Part shown: positions 53,604 through 63,222 of the stretch, in pieces
Layout: each line of letters opens with the position of its first letter
Position numbering within the stretch: the first letter of the stretch is position 1
Source of the DNA: an uncultured Mesonia sp.
GTDB lineage: Bacteria; Bacteroidota; Bacteroidia; Flavobacteriales; Flavobacteriaceae
Length of the DNA: 64,000 nucleotides
Assembly (NCBI GenBank): GCA_947494545.1
Contig: CANLVH010000011.1
Coordinates: 38,648 to 102,647, forward strand
Reading direction: 5' to 3'
Program-made: the position numbers and the translations under genes
The notes under the pieces: model-generated
What the model was told of the DNA's origin: nothing
The model's database searches: none
What the model saw: only the letters and a program-made list of their open reading frames with translations

Positions 53604-55586
53604 TTATTGTATTAATCTATGAAATTTTTCAATATTTTCCGGTTTTCCATTAAGGAATAATAAGTCGTTTTGGTGTAACTTTTCGGTTGGTTCAATATGG
53701 TCTAAAGTATTTCCTTTACGCTTAATGGCCAAAATGTTTACACCATATTTTGCGCGTAAACTCAAATCTTCTAAACTTTGCCCAATTAATTTACCGCTAT
53801 CTCTATTTACGCGTAAGCAAGTAATATTAAAGTCCGGAAACTCGGTTCTGGGTTTAAAAGTTGTTGGTAGTTTTGTTTTGTTTTGGAACAACTCATAGTT
53901 GTCTGCCCGGATAATTTCCGTAAAGTGTTGTATGTCGTCTTCTGGCACCAAAAAATTATGCAAAACACGCGAAAATATTTCAACGGAAGTTTCAAATTCT
54001 TCCGGAATTACTTCATCCGCGCCAAGCGCCAATAATTCTGAAATTTCTTTTACATACCGGGTGCGCACCAATAAAAAGATAGATTTTGAGAACAAACGTA
54101 CGTTGCCGACCACAGTTTTAGTGGCTTTATCATCTGAGATTGCTACCACAACAGCACGGGCTTTGTCTAAATTTATGGTAGATAAAATATGTTCTTTGGT
54201 GGCATCTCCAAAAATTATAGGAACGCCTTTAGCCTTTTCGCGCTGCACGGTTTCTGCGTTAAACTCTATTACCACATACGGGATGTTACTGTAATGAGCG
54301 GCTCGTGCAAGATTAGAACCGTTTATGCCAAAACCAATTATTACCAAATGGTTTTTTAAACTGTCTTCTTCTATATGTGCTGTTTCTACTGCTTGCGGAT
54401 TTTTGCTTATTTTTTGTATCATTTTACTATGCAAAAATTTATCTGTTATAGATTCTGCAAACATGATTACAAAGGGAGTAATTAGCATAGAAACAATAGA
54501 AACGGCTAAAAAGTACTGGTTGGTAGCATTGCTTAACAAACCGTAATCTATACCAACTTTAGAAAGAATAAACGCAAATTCACCCACTTGAAATAAAGAA
54601 AAACCAGTTATTAAAGCGGTTTTAGGGCTGTATTTTAAAATACGAATTGCAAACGCAATAATGGTAGATTTTACGATAAGAACGCCAAGTACAATTAGCA
54701 AAATAAATAGCACGTGCTCTGCAAAGAAGCTTAAATCAAGCAGCATACCTATAGAGATAAAGAAGAAACTGGTAAACAATTCTCTAAAGGGTAATATTAT
54801 ACTGGTTGCTTGGTGGCTATATTCAGATTCTGAAATAATTAACCCGGCCAAAAATGCTCCCAATGCTAAAGATAAACCTGCCGCCGATGTTAAAAATGCA
54901 ACTGCAAAACATATAGTTATAGTAGTGAGCAAAAACAAATCTTTACTACGGGTTTTGGCAATGGCGTGCATTAATTTAGGAACCAAATATTTTGCGCTTA
55001 CAATGGTGATTATGACAACAACTGCAGATTTTAATAAAAGCATTAAAACACTTTGCGTAACATTGCTGGATTCGCCTGCTATAATTGGCGTAAACAACAT
55101 CATTGGTACTACAATAATATCTTGAAATATTAGTATTGCTAAGGCATTTTTACCTTGCGGGGTATTAATTTCGTTACGATCTTGAAAAACGCTTAGTACA
55201 ATTGCTGTACTGGATAAAGAGAACAAAAAACCCACAAAAGTGGCTTCGGCAAGACTGTTCCCTAACAAAAAATAAGCCGCTCCGGTGACTAAAATGGTAA
55301 GTCCGACTTGCAAGGCGCCACCAATAAAAACTGTTTTTTTGATGGAAGCTAATTGTTTGATAGATAATTCCATACCAATAACAAAAAGTAAGAGAATTAT
55401 ACCAATTTCAGAGAGCACATCAATTTGTTCTTCTGCGGCAATTAGACCTAATCCGTAAGGACCAATTACAATTCCCGTTATTAAAAAACCTAAAATAGAA
55501 GGCAGTTTTAACCGCTGAAGAAAAAACACAATTACCACCGAAAAGCCTAAAAGAATAAGAATGTCTTGTAAAAGTGGAAAGTGCAT
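53604..55586 (-). CDS. Kef-type CPA2 monovalent cation:proton antiporter
   Basis: 660 residues. About 12 transmembrane helices of the Na+/H+ exchanger fold (LPSILGFLITGIVIGPYGLG, IGIILLLFVIGMELSIKQL, LSLALGAFLAGLIISESEY) are followed by an RCK_N domain with Rossmann motif VIIGFGINGSNLARAA and a TrkA_C domain at the C-terminus. Such proteins move K+ or Na+ against protons under nucleotide control. There is no KefF-like ancillary gene beside it. One CTTTACGGAA copy lies inside. Confidence 0.92.
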   Translation of the reverse strand: MHFPLLQDILILLGFSVVIVFFLQRLKLPSILGFLITGIVIGPYGLGLIAAEEQIDVLSEIGIILLLFVIGMELSIKQLASIKKTVFIGGALQVGLTILVTGAAYFLLGNSLAEATFVGFLFSLSSTAIVLSVFQDRNEINTPQGKNALAILIFQDIIVVPMMLFTPIIAGESSNVTQSVLMLLLKSAVVVIITIVSAKYLVPKLMHAIAKTRSKDLFLLTTITICFAVAFLTSAAGLSLALGAFLAGLIISESEYSHQATSIILPFRELFTSFFFISIGMLLDLSFFAEHVLFILLIVLGVLIVKSTIIAFAIRILKYSPKTALITGFSLFQVGEFAFILSKVGIDYGLLSNATNQYFLAVSIVSMLITPFVIMFAESITDKFLHSKMIQKISKNPQAVETAHIEEDSLKNHLVIIGFGINGSNLARAAHYSNIPYVVIEFNAETVQREKAKGVPIIFGDATKEHILSTINLDKARAVVVAISDDKATKTVVGNVRLFSKSIFLLVRTRYVKEISELLALGADEVIPEEFETSVEIFSRVLHNFLVPEDDIQHFTEIIRADNYELFQNKTKLPTTFKPRTEFPDFNITCLRVNRDSGKLIGQSLEDLSLRAKYGVNILAIKRKGNTLDHIEPTEKLHQNDLLFLNGKPENIEKFHRLIQ

Positions 55587-55606
55587 ATAGTTCTAAAAAT
55601 TTAAGT

Positions 55607-55687
55607 ATAGTTTAAACTATTATGGTTTATGCCATAAAAAGCTTTGAACAATTGATGCCAAAGATAAACTTTTTGAGAAAACGCAAA
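55607..55687 (-). promoter_or_regulatory. Promoter and palindrome upstream of the Kef-type gene
   Basis: On the minus strand TTTG (55684-55687), 17 bases and TATCTTTG (55659-55666) give a plausible promoter. Between it and the start codon lies a perfect 14-base palindrome ATAGTTTAAACTAT (55607-55620), which could be an operator or a leader hairpin. Confidence 0.4.
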
Positions 55688-55752
55688 TACTGCCATTAGA
55701 TAATTCTAACATATTTTTTTAAAATAATTGCAACTATACATTGTTAGTACTT

Positions 55753-56061
55753 TTATGGTGCTGGGTAAATAGAGCATAAAGTTGGCAAAGAAAAGAAAGC
55801 AGAAATAACTCCAAATAAGACGATACTGGCAATAAAAAGTGTAGTTAAAATAACAATTTTATTTTCTGAACGGTAATTAACATAATTCAATATTAATTGC
55901 CCCACAAAAGCTAACAACTGAAAAGGTAATAGTTGCTTTGCGCAAGCTTCTGTACTTTCATTAAAATAAATAAAGTAGGTGAGAAGTCCTACTGCAATGT
56001 GCAGTAAACTAAAAACAATAACCGTGATTTTTGGAAATTTATATCTGCCAGAAAGAGCCAT
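55753..56061 (-). CDS. Hypothetical three-helix membrane protein
   Basis: 102 residues with three predicted transmembrane helices (ITVIVFSLLHIAVGLLTYFIYF; LLPFQLLAFVGQLILNYVNY; IVILTTLFIASIVLFGVISAFF). I do not recognise a family. There is a Cys pair (CAKQLLP, LCSIYPAP). It stands alone between the Kef-type antiporter and the divergent GLUG protein. Confidence 0.6.
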   Translation of the reverse strand: MALSGRYKFPKITVIVFSLLHIAVGLLTYFIYFNESTEACAKQLLPFQLLAFVGQLILNYVNYRSENKIVILTTLFIASIVLFGVISAFFSLPTLCSIYPAP

Positions 56062-56274
56062 ATTTTGCTTGTTATTTTCTTTTAAATTTAAGCAGAATAA
56101 ATATTTAGACCAAACGCTTTACTAAATCCTAAAAGAAATACTTTTTATAGTTGTTACTTTACACTAAAATAATTTCTTAAATTTCGTTAATCAAAAACCG
56201 ATATATTTGATGTTTAGCCAGCAAAAATCATGTATATTTCGTTCGTGATCATCAAAACTTAAACTTACAACCTA

Positions 56275-57663
56275 ATGAGAAAAATTACCCTATTTATTAT
56301 GGTATTACTTTTTAATACCGTAATTGCAACCGCACAAACTTATCCTACTACATTTTGGAGCGATCTTGCAGATACCAGTTGGTACGATGCTTCGCAAGAC
56401 GAATTTAACATTGCTACCGCAGAAGCTTTAGCTGGCTTATCAGAATTAGTGGAAGACGGAGAAGATTTTAACGGAAAAACCATAAACCTTACAGCCAATA
56501 TAGATTTAGATGGCAATTTATGGTCACCTATAGGTAAAGATATAGATTTTCCTTTTTCCGGAACCTTAAATGGCAACGAAAATACTATTAGCAACCTGTA
56601 TATTAATCAACCACAAGAAGATTTTATTGGTCTTTTAGGGCAATGTTTTGGTGCTACAATTTCTAACATAATTATAGATTCTGTATCTATAGAGTCTAGA
56701 GACACAGCCGGATGTTTGGTTGGTAACCTTTCTACCAATAGCAGCATAACCAATTGTCACGTTACAAATGCTTCTATAACTTTAGCAGATTATAACGGCG
56801 GCGGCTTGGTAGGTGGTGCCTTAACAGATTCTTCTATTTCGCAAAGTTCTTTTCAAGGCGATGTAGTGGGCGGTAGCCAAATAGGCGGCATTGCCGGAAG
56901 TATTTGGGACAAATGTTCTATTGAAGAATGTTATTCTGAAGGAACTGTATCAGCCCAATACCTTAGCGGAGGTATTCTAGGTTATACTACGTTTGCTTTT
57001 CAGCCAGATAGAGAAAATACGGTTTTAAACTCTTATTCTAGATCTGATATTTCCGTTATTTTAGGAAGAGCCGGCGGCTTACACGGTGGTGGCGCTGCTT
57101 TTATTATTAAAAATTCTTATTCTACCGGTTCTGTTTCTGCTCCGGAGTTTGAAGGCGGCTTTATTGGCGTTATAGATGGCGGCGGATATATCTTAGAAAA
57201 TAATTATTTTGATTACGAAAGCAGCGGATTGACAGATGCTGTTGGTGGTTTTCAAGGACCGCCGGCAGAAACAGATATTACCGGAAAATCTACAGCAGAA
57301 ATGAAAGATGCTGCTATAATTGCTTTGTTAAATGCAGGAAATAGTGAAGGACCTTGGTCTATAGATCCTGCTAAAAATGATGGGTACCCTATTTTAGAAC
57401 AAACGTTATCTGTAGATAATTTCTTTACGGAATTACAAGTAGAGATTTATCCTACTATCGCAACACAAAATGTATTTGTAGAATCTAAAATGCAACTTAA
57501 AAGTTATGCAATTTATAACCTTAGCGGAAAATTACTAAGCCAAGGAAACTTGCAAAATAACACAAAAAATACCTTGAAGGTAGACCAACTTTCTGCCGGT
57601 ATTTACTTGTTACAAATTGTAGGCGAGAATAGTACAAGCACTAAAAAGATTATAAAAAAATAG
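56275..57663 (+). CDS. Secreted GLUG-motif protein with T9SS sorting domain
   Basis: 462 residues: a signal peptide (ITLFIMVLLFNTVIATAQ), then repeats of the GLUG type (VGGALTDSSISQSSF, IGGIAGSIWDKCSIEECYSEG, SGGILGYTTF, AGGLHGGGAAFIIKNSYSTG), which build a beta-helix. The last 75 residues form a Por-type C-terminal sorting domain (VEIYPTIATQNVFVES, YAIYNLSGKLLSQGNL, LSAGIYLLQIVG, TKKIIKK) for export by the type IX system. Adhesion or surface role inferred. A terminator follows at 57683-57720. Confidence 0.9.
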   Translation: MRKITLFIMVLLFNTVIATAQTYPTTFWSDLADTSWYDASQDEFNIATAEALAGLSELVEDGEDFNGKTINLTANIDLDGNLWSPIGKDIDFPFSGTLNGNENTISNLYINQPQEDFIGLLGQCFGATISNIIIDSVSIESRDTAGCLVGNLSTNSSITNCHVTNASITLADYNGGGLVGGALTDSSISQSSFQGDVVGGSQIGGIAGSIWDKCSIEECYSEGTVSAQYLSGGILGYTTFAFQPDRENTVLNSYSRSDISVILGRAGGLHGGGAAFIIKNSYSTGSVSAPEFEGGFIGVIDGGGYILENNYFDYESSGLTDAVGGFQGPPAETDITGKSTAEMKDAAIIALLNAGNSEGPWSIDPAKNDGYPILEQTLSVDNFFTELQVEIYPTIATQNVFVESKMQLKSYAIYNLSGKLLSQGNLQNNTKNTLKVDQLSAGIYLLQIVGENSTSTKKIIKK

Positions 57664-57682
57664 CCTTGTGTTAGATTTAATC

Positions 57683-57720
57683 AAAAAGTCTCCAAAATTA
57701 CTAGCTTTTGGAGACTTTTT
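57683..57720. terminator. Bidirectional terminator
   Basis: AAAAAGTCTCCAAAA (57683-57697) and TTTTGGAGACTTTTT (57706-57720) form a perfect 15-base stem between the convergent GLUG and flavin monooxygenase genes, with T-runs on both strands. Confidence 0.9.
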
Positions 57721-58753
57721 TTATACTTCAAATTCTCGTTTTATCTTTTTTACTGTTTCTCTAGCTGTTTTACCCACGCCATAAATAGTAGCCGAAGCAA
57801 AGCCTGTCCAATTACCATAACCCACTAACCATAATTTGGGTTCTTGAAGACCTCGGGTGTTTTTAGTTTTTATTCTGCCATTTTCAAGCAAGTTGAGGTT
57901 CTCTAGATGCTTTAAATCTGGTTTAAAACCGGTGCACCAAATTACCGCGTCAAAACTTTCTTTTGTCCCGTTTGACCAAACCACACCTTTTTCATAAAAA
58001 GCAGTAAATGATCTAACACTTTTTAAATCGCCACGTTCTCGGGCTTTTTTTATGCTTTCTACCATTACAATATTATCTAGGCTAATTTGTTTACTTTTCT
58101 CGCCCCTATAAATTTTGTTTGCTTCTTTAAACAAATAGCGTCCGTCTATTTCATCGGGTAGAAAAACAGGTTCTTTTTTTGTAACCCAAGTAGTGTTGGC
58201 AACTTTACTGACTTCTGCTACTATTTGTGCCCCGGAATTACCGCCACCAACTACCAAAACTTTTTGGTTACTAAAATTTTTAGGATTTCTATAGTTTACG
58301 GAATGCATTTGTTTCCCTGTAAAGGAAATTTGATTGGGATAATTAGGTATGTAAGGATTATTTGCCGTTCCGGTGGCGCTTACTAAAGTTTTAGAAAAAT
58401 AGGTTTGACGGTTGGTAGTAATTTTAAACAACCCATTTTCTTTTTCCACCTTTACAACTTTTACTGGACGGTTAAAATGGGAAATTGTAACGTTCTTCGT
58501 AGGCTTTTAAATAAGCAATAAATTCATCTTTGGTAGGATATTCTTCCTTAGATTTTGGCATTGGCCATCCCGAATGCGAATTATAATCTGTTGGGGAGAA
58601 AAGCTTTAAATTATCCCAGGTTTTTAACCACGCGCCTCCCTGTTTTTCGTTTTCATCTAAAATTAGCCAATTTAATTTGGTGCGTTTCAAAAAATAACCA
58701 ATAGATAATCCTGCTTGTCCTCCACCAATTACCAAAACATCGTAAATACGCAT
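57721..58753 (-). pseudogene. CzcO-like flavin monooxygenase, frameshifted
   Basis: The N-terminal part (58753 to 58472) carries the FAD motif VIGGGQAGLSIGYFL and GGAWLKTWDNLKLFSP, and ends prematurely at ERYNFPF-stop. The continuation in another frame (NRPVKVVKVEKENG and onward) has GTANNPYIPNYP, the NADPH motif VVGGGNSGAQIVAEV and WCTGFKPDLKHL, to the stop at 57721. Removing one T from a run of four (plus-strand A at 58474-58477) restores one continuous protein of about 343 residues. It would be an FAD- and NADPH-dependent monooxygenase. True frameshift or homopolymer error. Confidence 0.85.
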
Positions 58754-58765
58754 TAGCTTTAAATT

Positions 58766-59095
58766 TTATACCGAAGTTGTTTTAGAAAACACCTGAATAA
58801 CCAAAACGCCAATTACAATTAGAACAATTCCTAAAATTGCCGGTAAATCTAAATTTTGTTGAAACCTAAAATAACCAATCCCCGAAATTAAAATTATTCC
58901 TACCGCACTCCAAATGGCGTAAGCAATTCCCATAGGAATATCTTTTAAAGTAACCGATAAAAGGTAAAAAGCGCAGAGGTAACCAATTATCATTAGCAAA
59001 GTGGGTTTCCATTCCGTAAAGCCATTAGAATACTTTAATGCGGTTGTAGCAAGGGTTTCAAATAAAATTGCTATCAGTAAAAAAATCCATTTCAT
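58766..59095 (-). CDS. Small multidrug resistance (SMR/QacE) transporter
   Basis: 109 residues, four transmembrane helices. The essential membrane Glu13 is in ILFETLATTALKYSNGFT, and SMR blocks GIAYAIWSAVGIILISGIGYFRF and GIVLIVIGVLVIQVFS are present. It exchanges cationic compounds or guanidinium for protons. It lies 12 bases before the flavin monooxygenase on the same strand, so the two are probably co-transcribed. Confidence 0.93.
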   Translation of the reverse strand: MKWIFLLIAILFETLATTALKYSNGFTEWKPTLLMIIGYLCAFYLLSVTLKDIPMGIAYAIWSAVGIILISGIGYFRFQQNLDLPAILGIVLIVIGVLVIQVFSKTTSV

Positions 59096-59200
59096 ATTAT
59101 TTGGTTTAGTTGGTACTTAAAGAAGCTAAGATAATATAGGTGCTTTTTAAAAATTGCTTAGTGTAATAAAAAGATAAAATTTATCCTTTACGGAAAAAAA

Positions 59201-60376
59201 TCAGATTTGCTGTGGTTTTCCGGCACCCAATCCTACACTAAGTTTTAGTAAAGAAATACCTATTAAAAAGTATAAAGCATAATTCCATTGATTGCTATAA
59301 TCGTAAATAAGACCCACCAAAAACGGACCGGTGGCTGCAATTAAATATCCAATAGATTGTACAATACCGGAAAGTTCTGCAGAGGTTTCTGTGTCAGAAG
59401 CGCGCAAGACAATAAGCAAAAGCGCAAGACCAAAAGTACCGCCTAAAACAAAGCCAACCAAAGAAACCCAAAGCGGCACCAAACCTAATCCAGGAAATAA
59501 AAGCCCGATAAGGGCAGTAATTTCTAAAGTTACCAACACCCAAATTATTAAGCGTTGGTCAAGGCGTTTTCCCGCCCAAAGCGGAATTACCACAGAGCCT
59601 AAAATTCCCGTAGCTTGTGATAAAGAAAGCATCCAGCCCGAGAAAGCAACATCATAACCATCTTCTACCAAAATGGCCGGTAACCAAGCCAAAATAACGT
59701 AAAAAGCCATAGACTGCAAACCCATATATAAAGCCATTTGCCAGACCAATCGCGTGCCGCTTAACTTTCTTAAAGCTTCTTTAAAAGCCCGACGTGGCTT
59801 GGTTTTTTTAATATTTTTTATTTGAAACGCCCACAAAACAAAAGCAAAAGCAGAAACTGCTGCCCAAATTCCCAAAGAGCCTCGCCAACCAAAATTATAT
59901 TCTACCGCTAAAGGAACGCTAATTCCTGCAGCAGTTGCGGCGCCAATTGCCATCATGCTAGAGTAAAGACTGGTAATTATTCCGGCTCGGTCGGGGAAAT
60001 TTTGTTTGGTGAGCGCAGGAATCAAAACATTGCCAAAAGCAATTCCAATTCCTATAAAAAGCGTTCCCAAATACAAACCTCCTATTCCAAAAACAGAACG
60101 TACAACAATACCAAAAGTAAGTAGGAGCATAGCGCCCAAAAGGGTTTTTCCTATCCCAAATCGTTTGGTAAATAAAGGTGTGAGCATAGAAATAACCCCA
60201 AAAGCCAATAATGGTAAAGTGGTTAGCATTCCTAACAAAGCTCCCGAAAGTTGAAAGTCTTTCTGAATAAAATCTGCCAAAGGTCCAATGCCAGAAAGCG
60301 CCGGACGCAAATTTACCGCTATTCCTAAAATACCTATTATCAGAAATATTTTAGCTGTTTTTAGGTTTTTACCCAT
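59201..60376 (-). CDS. CynX/NimT-like MFS transporter
   Basis: I start at ATG 60376 (MGKNLKTAKIF); a TTG nine bases upstream is less likely. 391 residues with 12 transmembrane helices: GILGIAVNLRPALSGIGPL, GIGIAFGNVLIPALTK and SGIVQSIGYLIAATGPFLVGLIYD are typical of the cyanate/2-nitroimidazole transporter subgroup. Substrate not predictable. Two CTTTACGGAA copies flank or overlap its downstream region (59012 and 59186). Confidence 0.9.
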   Translation of the reverse strand: MGKNLKTAKIFLIIGILGIAVNLRPALSGIGPLADFIQKDFQLSGALLGMLTTLPLLAFGVISMLTPLFTKRFGIGKTLLGAMLLLTFGIVVRSVFGIGGLYLGTLFIGIGIAFGNVLIPALTKQNFPDRAGIITSLYSSMMAIGAATAAGISVPLAVEYNFGWRGSLGIWAAVSAFAFVLWAFQIKNIKKTKPRRAFKEALRKLSGTRLVWQMALYMGLQSMAFYVILAWLPAILVEDGYDVAFSGWMLSLSQATGILGSVVIPLWAGKRLDQRLIIWVLVTLEITALIGLLFPGLGLVPLWVSLVGFVLGGTFGLALLLIVLRASDTETSAELSGIVQSIGYLIAATGPFLVGLIYDYSNQWNYALYFLIGISLLKLSVGLGAGKPQQI

Positions 60377-60473
60377 ATATGCCAAAGCTTAAAAAGCTGC
60401 GAAATTAAACTTTATACCTTCAGTAAATGATATTTTAACCTAGAATTAAATAATGCGGAAAAAGGAAAAAACC

Positions 60474-60986
60474 TTATTGGTATAAGCCAATGGCAGTTTC
60501 AATAATTTCTTGCATTTCTTCTGGAAGCATAATTTGCTGCTCTAAAATTTCCATATCTGTTTTGTAGAGTGGGAGTTGGGTTTCAATTTTAGCCTTCATA
60601 GTTTGTAAAGACTGCAACAAAGACGTCATTGCATATTCTCCCCGCGGCTCGTTTGGCGTAAAAGTGATGGGTAAAACCGCTTTTTCGGCAAATTCTCCAG
60701 AGGCCGTACACCATTCTAAAATATTTTTGAGCGCTGCCGGAATGTTATGCGTATATTCTGGGGTAGAAATTATGATTAAATCGGCAGTGAGAATTTGTTG
60801 TTTAAAATTTTTAATATTCTTCGGCACTCCTTTTTCTAATCGCACCGGACTAAACAAATCGAAATTTTGCAAACCTTCAAAAATTTGCATTTCATCTTTT
60901 CCTGAAACCAAATTTTCAATGGCTTTTAAAAGATAAAAATTGCTGCTAGAATTGCTGGCCGAAGCCGAAATGCCAAATATTTTCAT
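60474..60986 (-). CDS. NADPH-dependent FMN reductase family protein
   Basis: 170 residues of the flavodoxin-like fold: ISASASNSSSNFYLLKAI (phosphate-binding loop), IISTPEYTHNIPAALKNILEWCT (the STPEY-N-PG motif equivalent) and TFTPNEPRGEYAMTSLLQSL. Such proteins reduce FMN, quinones or chromate. It lies upstream of the MFS gene on the same strand with about a 97-base gap. Confidence 0.9.
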   Translation of the reverse strand: MKIFGISASASNSSSNFYLLKAIENLVSGKDEMQIFEGLQNFDLFSPVRLEKGVPKNIKNFKQQILTADLIIISTPEYTHNIPAALKNILEWCTASGEFAEKAVLPITFTPNEPRGEYAMTSLLQSLQTMKAKIETQLPLYKTDMEILEQQIMLPEEMQEIIETAIGLYQ

Positions 60987-61119
60987 AAAGTTTTTAGTTA
61001 AAGGTACTAATTTTCAGAAGGATTAATAGTTTAAATTTTACGCTTCCGCGGAATTGTTTTTGTCTTAAAAATACAAGACATTCAAAAAATAAGTATTTTC
61101 GAAATTAAATTGTAAAATT

Positions 61120-61971
61120 ATGAAATATCTCTTGGGCGCATTCTTAGTGCTTTTTACGCTGCAACTTTCGGCACAAAAAATAGAAGCCTATCAATTATAC
61201 AATAAAAAAGGTAGGAAAGTAAGTTTTAAAAGATTAGTCAAATCCGTAAAGAAAAAAGATATAATCTTATTTGGCGAATTGCACGACAATCCCATCGCAC
61301 ACTGGATACAATTAAAATTAGCAAAAGAATTAAACCAAGAAAACGACTTGGTTTTAGGCGCCGAAATGCTGGAGGCAGATAATCAAGAAGCGCTTAATGA
61401 TTATTTGAATGATGAAATTAATCAAAAAGCCTTAGATAGTTTAGCGCGTTTATGGGTAAACCACAAAACCGATTATAAGCCATTGGTAGATTTTGCAAAA
61501 GAGAAGCAGTTAAAATTTGTAGCAACAAACATTCCGCGGCGCTACGCCAGCCAAGTATATAAAAAAGGTTTCGAGATTTTGGATAGTTTACCAAAACAAG
61601 AAAAAAACTGGATAGCACCATTACCAATTGATTATGATCCGGAATTACCGGGCTACAAAAAGATGCTTACAATGATGAAAGATCATAAAAATCCTAATTT
61701 CCCAAAAGCGCAAGCAATTAAAGATGCAACAATGGCGTATTTTATTATGAAAAATAGGAGAGAAGACCAACAATTCTTACATTTTAACGGCGCTTACCAC
61801 AGCAATAATTTTGAAGGTATATATTGGTATTTACAAAATGAAAATAAAGAATTGAAAATAGCCACCATTTCTACGGTTTTGCAAGAAGATGTTTCTAAAT
61901 TAGAAAAAGAATATAAAGAACAAGCAGATTTTATTCTAGTCGTAGATAAAGAAATGACCAGAACCTATTAA
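61120..61971 (+). CDS. ChaN-like (heme-binding) protein
   Basis: 283 residues with a signal peptide (LLGAFLVLFTLQLSAQ) and a ChaN domain: DIILFGELHDNPIAHWIQLKLAKEL, VLGAEMLEADNQEALNDYL, FVATNIPRRYASQVYKKG and LHFNGAYHSNNFEGIYWYL. ChaN in Campylobacter binds heme cooperatively; some family members also resemble EreA/haem chaperones. Iron or heme transport is inferred from family only. A terminator follows at 61977-62005. Confidence 0.88.
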   Translation: MKYLLGAFLVLFTLQLSAQKIEAYQLYNKKGRKVSFKRLVKSVKKKDIILFGELHDNPIAHWIQLKLAKELNQENDLVLGAEMLEADNQEALNDYLNDEINQKALDSLARLWVNHKTDYKPLVDFAKEKQLKFVATNIPRRYASQVYKKGFEILDSLPKQEKNWIAPLPIDYDPELPGYKKMLTMMKDHKNPNFPKAQAIKDATMAYFIMKNRREDQQFLHFNGAYHSNNFEGIYWYLQNENKELKIATISTVLQEDVSKLEKEYKEQADFILVVDKEMTRTY

Positions 61972-61976
61972 AAGTA

Positions 61977-62005
61977 AAAAACCCTTCGTTTTACGGAAGG
62001 GTTTT
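61977..62005. terminator. Bidirectional terminator between ChaN and M42 genes
   Basis: AAAACCCTTC (61977-61986) pairs with GAAGGGTTTT (61996-62005), with a 9-base loop and a T-run; it separates convergent genes. Confidence 0.8.
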
Positions 62006-62022
62006 CAAGTGGAAACTAAAAT

Positions 62023-63114
62023 TTATTCCTCAAAATAACTAAAGGTATCGCTATTCTTAATTTGCAATAAACTTTCGTAAATCATTCTAATTACATTTTC
62101 TACATCTTCACGGTGTACCATCTCTACTGTGGTATGCATATAACGAAGCGGTAAAGAAATTAAAGCAGAAGCTACGCCGCCATTGCTGTACGCAAAAGCA
62201 TCGGTGTCTGTTCCTGTCATTCTGCTAGCTGCCAAACGCTGAAATGGTATTTTGTTCTTTTCTGCAGTTTCTATAATCATTTCGCGTAATTTGTTTTGTA
62301 CTGCAGGCGCATAACTTATAACTGGTCCGGCACCAATTTTAGTGTCACCTTCTTTTTTCTTCTCAATCATTGGCGTGGTGGTGTCGTGGGTTACATCTGT
62401 AACAATTGCTACGTTGGGTTTTATACGCTGGGTAATCATTTCGGCACCGCGCAGACCAACTTCTTCTTGTACAGAGTTGGTGATATAAAGCCCAAAATCT
62501 AGTTCTTTTTTATTTTCTTTTAAAAGTCTGGCAACTTCTGCTATCATAAATCCGCCCATTCTATTATCTAAAGCACGGCAAACAAATTTATTTTCGTTAA
62601 GCACAAAAAATTCGTCCGGATAAGTTATTACGCAACCCACGTGCACGCCCAGTTTTTCTACTTCTTCTTTATTGCTGCAACCTACATCAATACAAATATT
62701 TTCTATTTTAGGAGATTGTTCATCAGTTTTATCGCGGGTATGAATGGCCGGCCAGCCAAAAACACCTTTTACAATACCATTTTTGGTATGAATATTTACG
62801 CGCTTAGAAGCCGCAATTTGATGATCGCTACCGCCATTGCGTATAACATAAATTAGACCATCGTCTGTAATATAATTCACATACCAAGAAATTTCGTCTG
62901 CGTGTCCTTCTATAACCACTTTAAATTTTGCATCGGGATTAATAACACCAACCGCGGTACCATAGGTATCTGTAATAAATTCATCTACGTATGGTTTTAG
63001 ATAGTCCATCCATAACTTTTGTCCCTCCCATTCATAGCCTGTGGGCGAAGCATTATTGAGGTATTGCTCTAAAAATTTTAAGGAATTGTCGTTTAATAAT
63101 GTTTCTTTTGACAT
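62023..63114 (-). CDS. M42-family metallopeptidase
   Basis: 363 residues, a binuclear-metal aminopeptidase: VVIEGHADEISWYVN (metal His and Asp), RALDNRMGGFMIAE (bridging Asp), NSVQEEVGLRGAE (catalytic Glu and metal Glu), VTDVTHDTT and the C-terminal metal His in LPLRYMHTTVEMVHREDVENV. No signal peptide, so it is cytoplasmic. It degrades peptides by family analogy. It is convergent with ChaN. Confidence 0.95.
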   Translation of the reverse strand: MSKETLLNDNSLKFLEQYLNNASPTGYEWEGQKLWMDYLKPYVDEFITDTYGTAVGVINPDAKFKVVIEGHADEISWYVNYITDDGLIYVIRNGGSDHQIAASKRVNIHTKNGIVKGVFGWPAIHTRDKTDEQSPKIENICIDVGCSNKEEVEKLGVHVGCVITYPDEFFVLNENKFVCRALDNRMGGFMIAEVARLLKENKKELDFGLYITNSVQEEVGLRGAEMITQRIKPNVAIVTDVTHDTTTPMIEKKKEGDTKIGAGPVISYAPAVQNKLREMIIETAEKNKIPFQRLAASRMTGTDTDAFAYSNGGVASALISLPLRYMHTTVEMVHREDVENVIRMIYESLLQIKNSDTFSYFEE

Positions 63115-63222
63115 AATAATTATTTCTATTTTTCACGAAAGTAATAATAATATGTATAAAGAAGCTTGTAATAACAATTTTTGGAATGGTTTTAGCTTTC
63201 AATAATTAAACTTATTTTCTAA

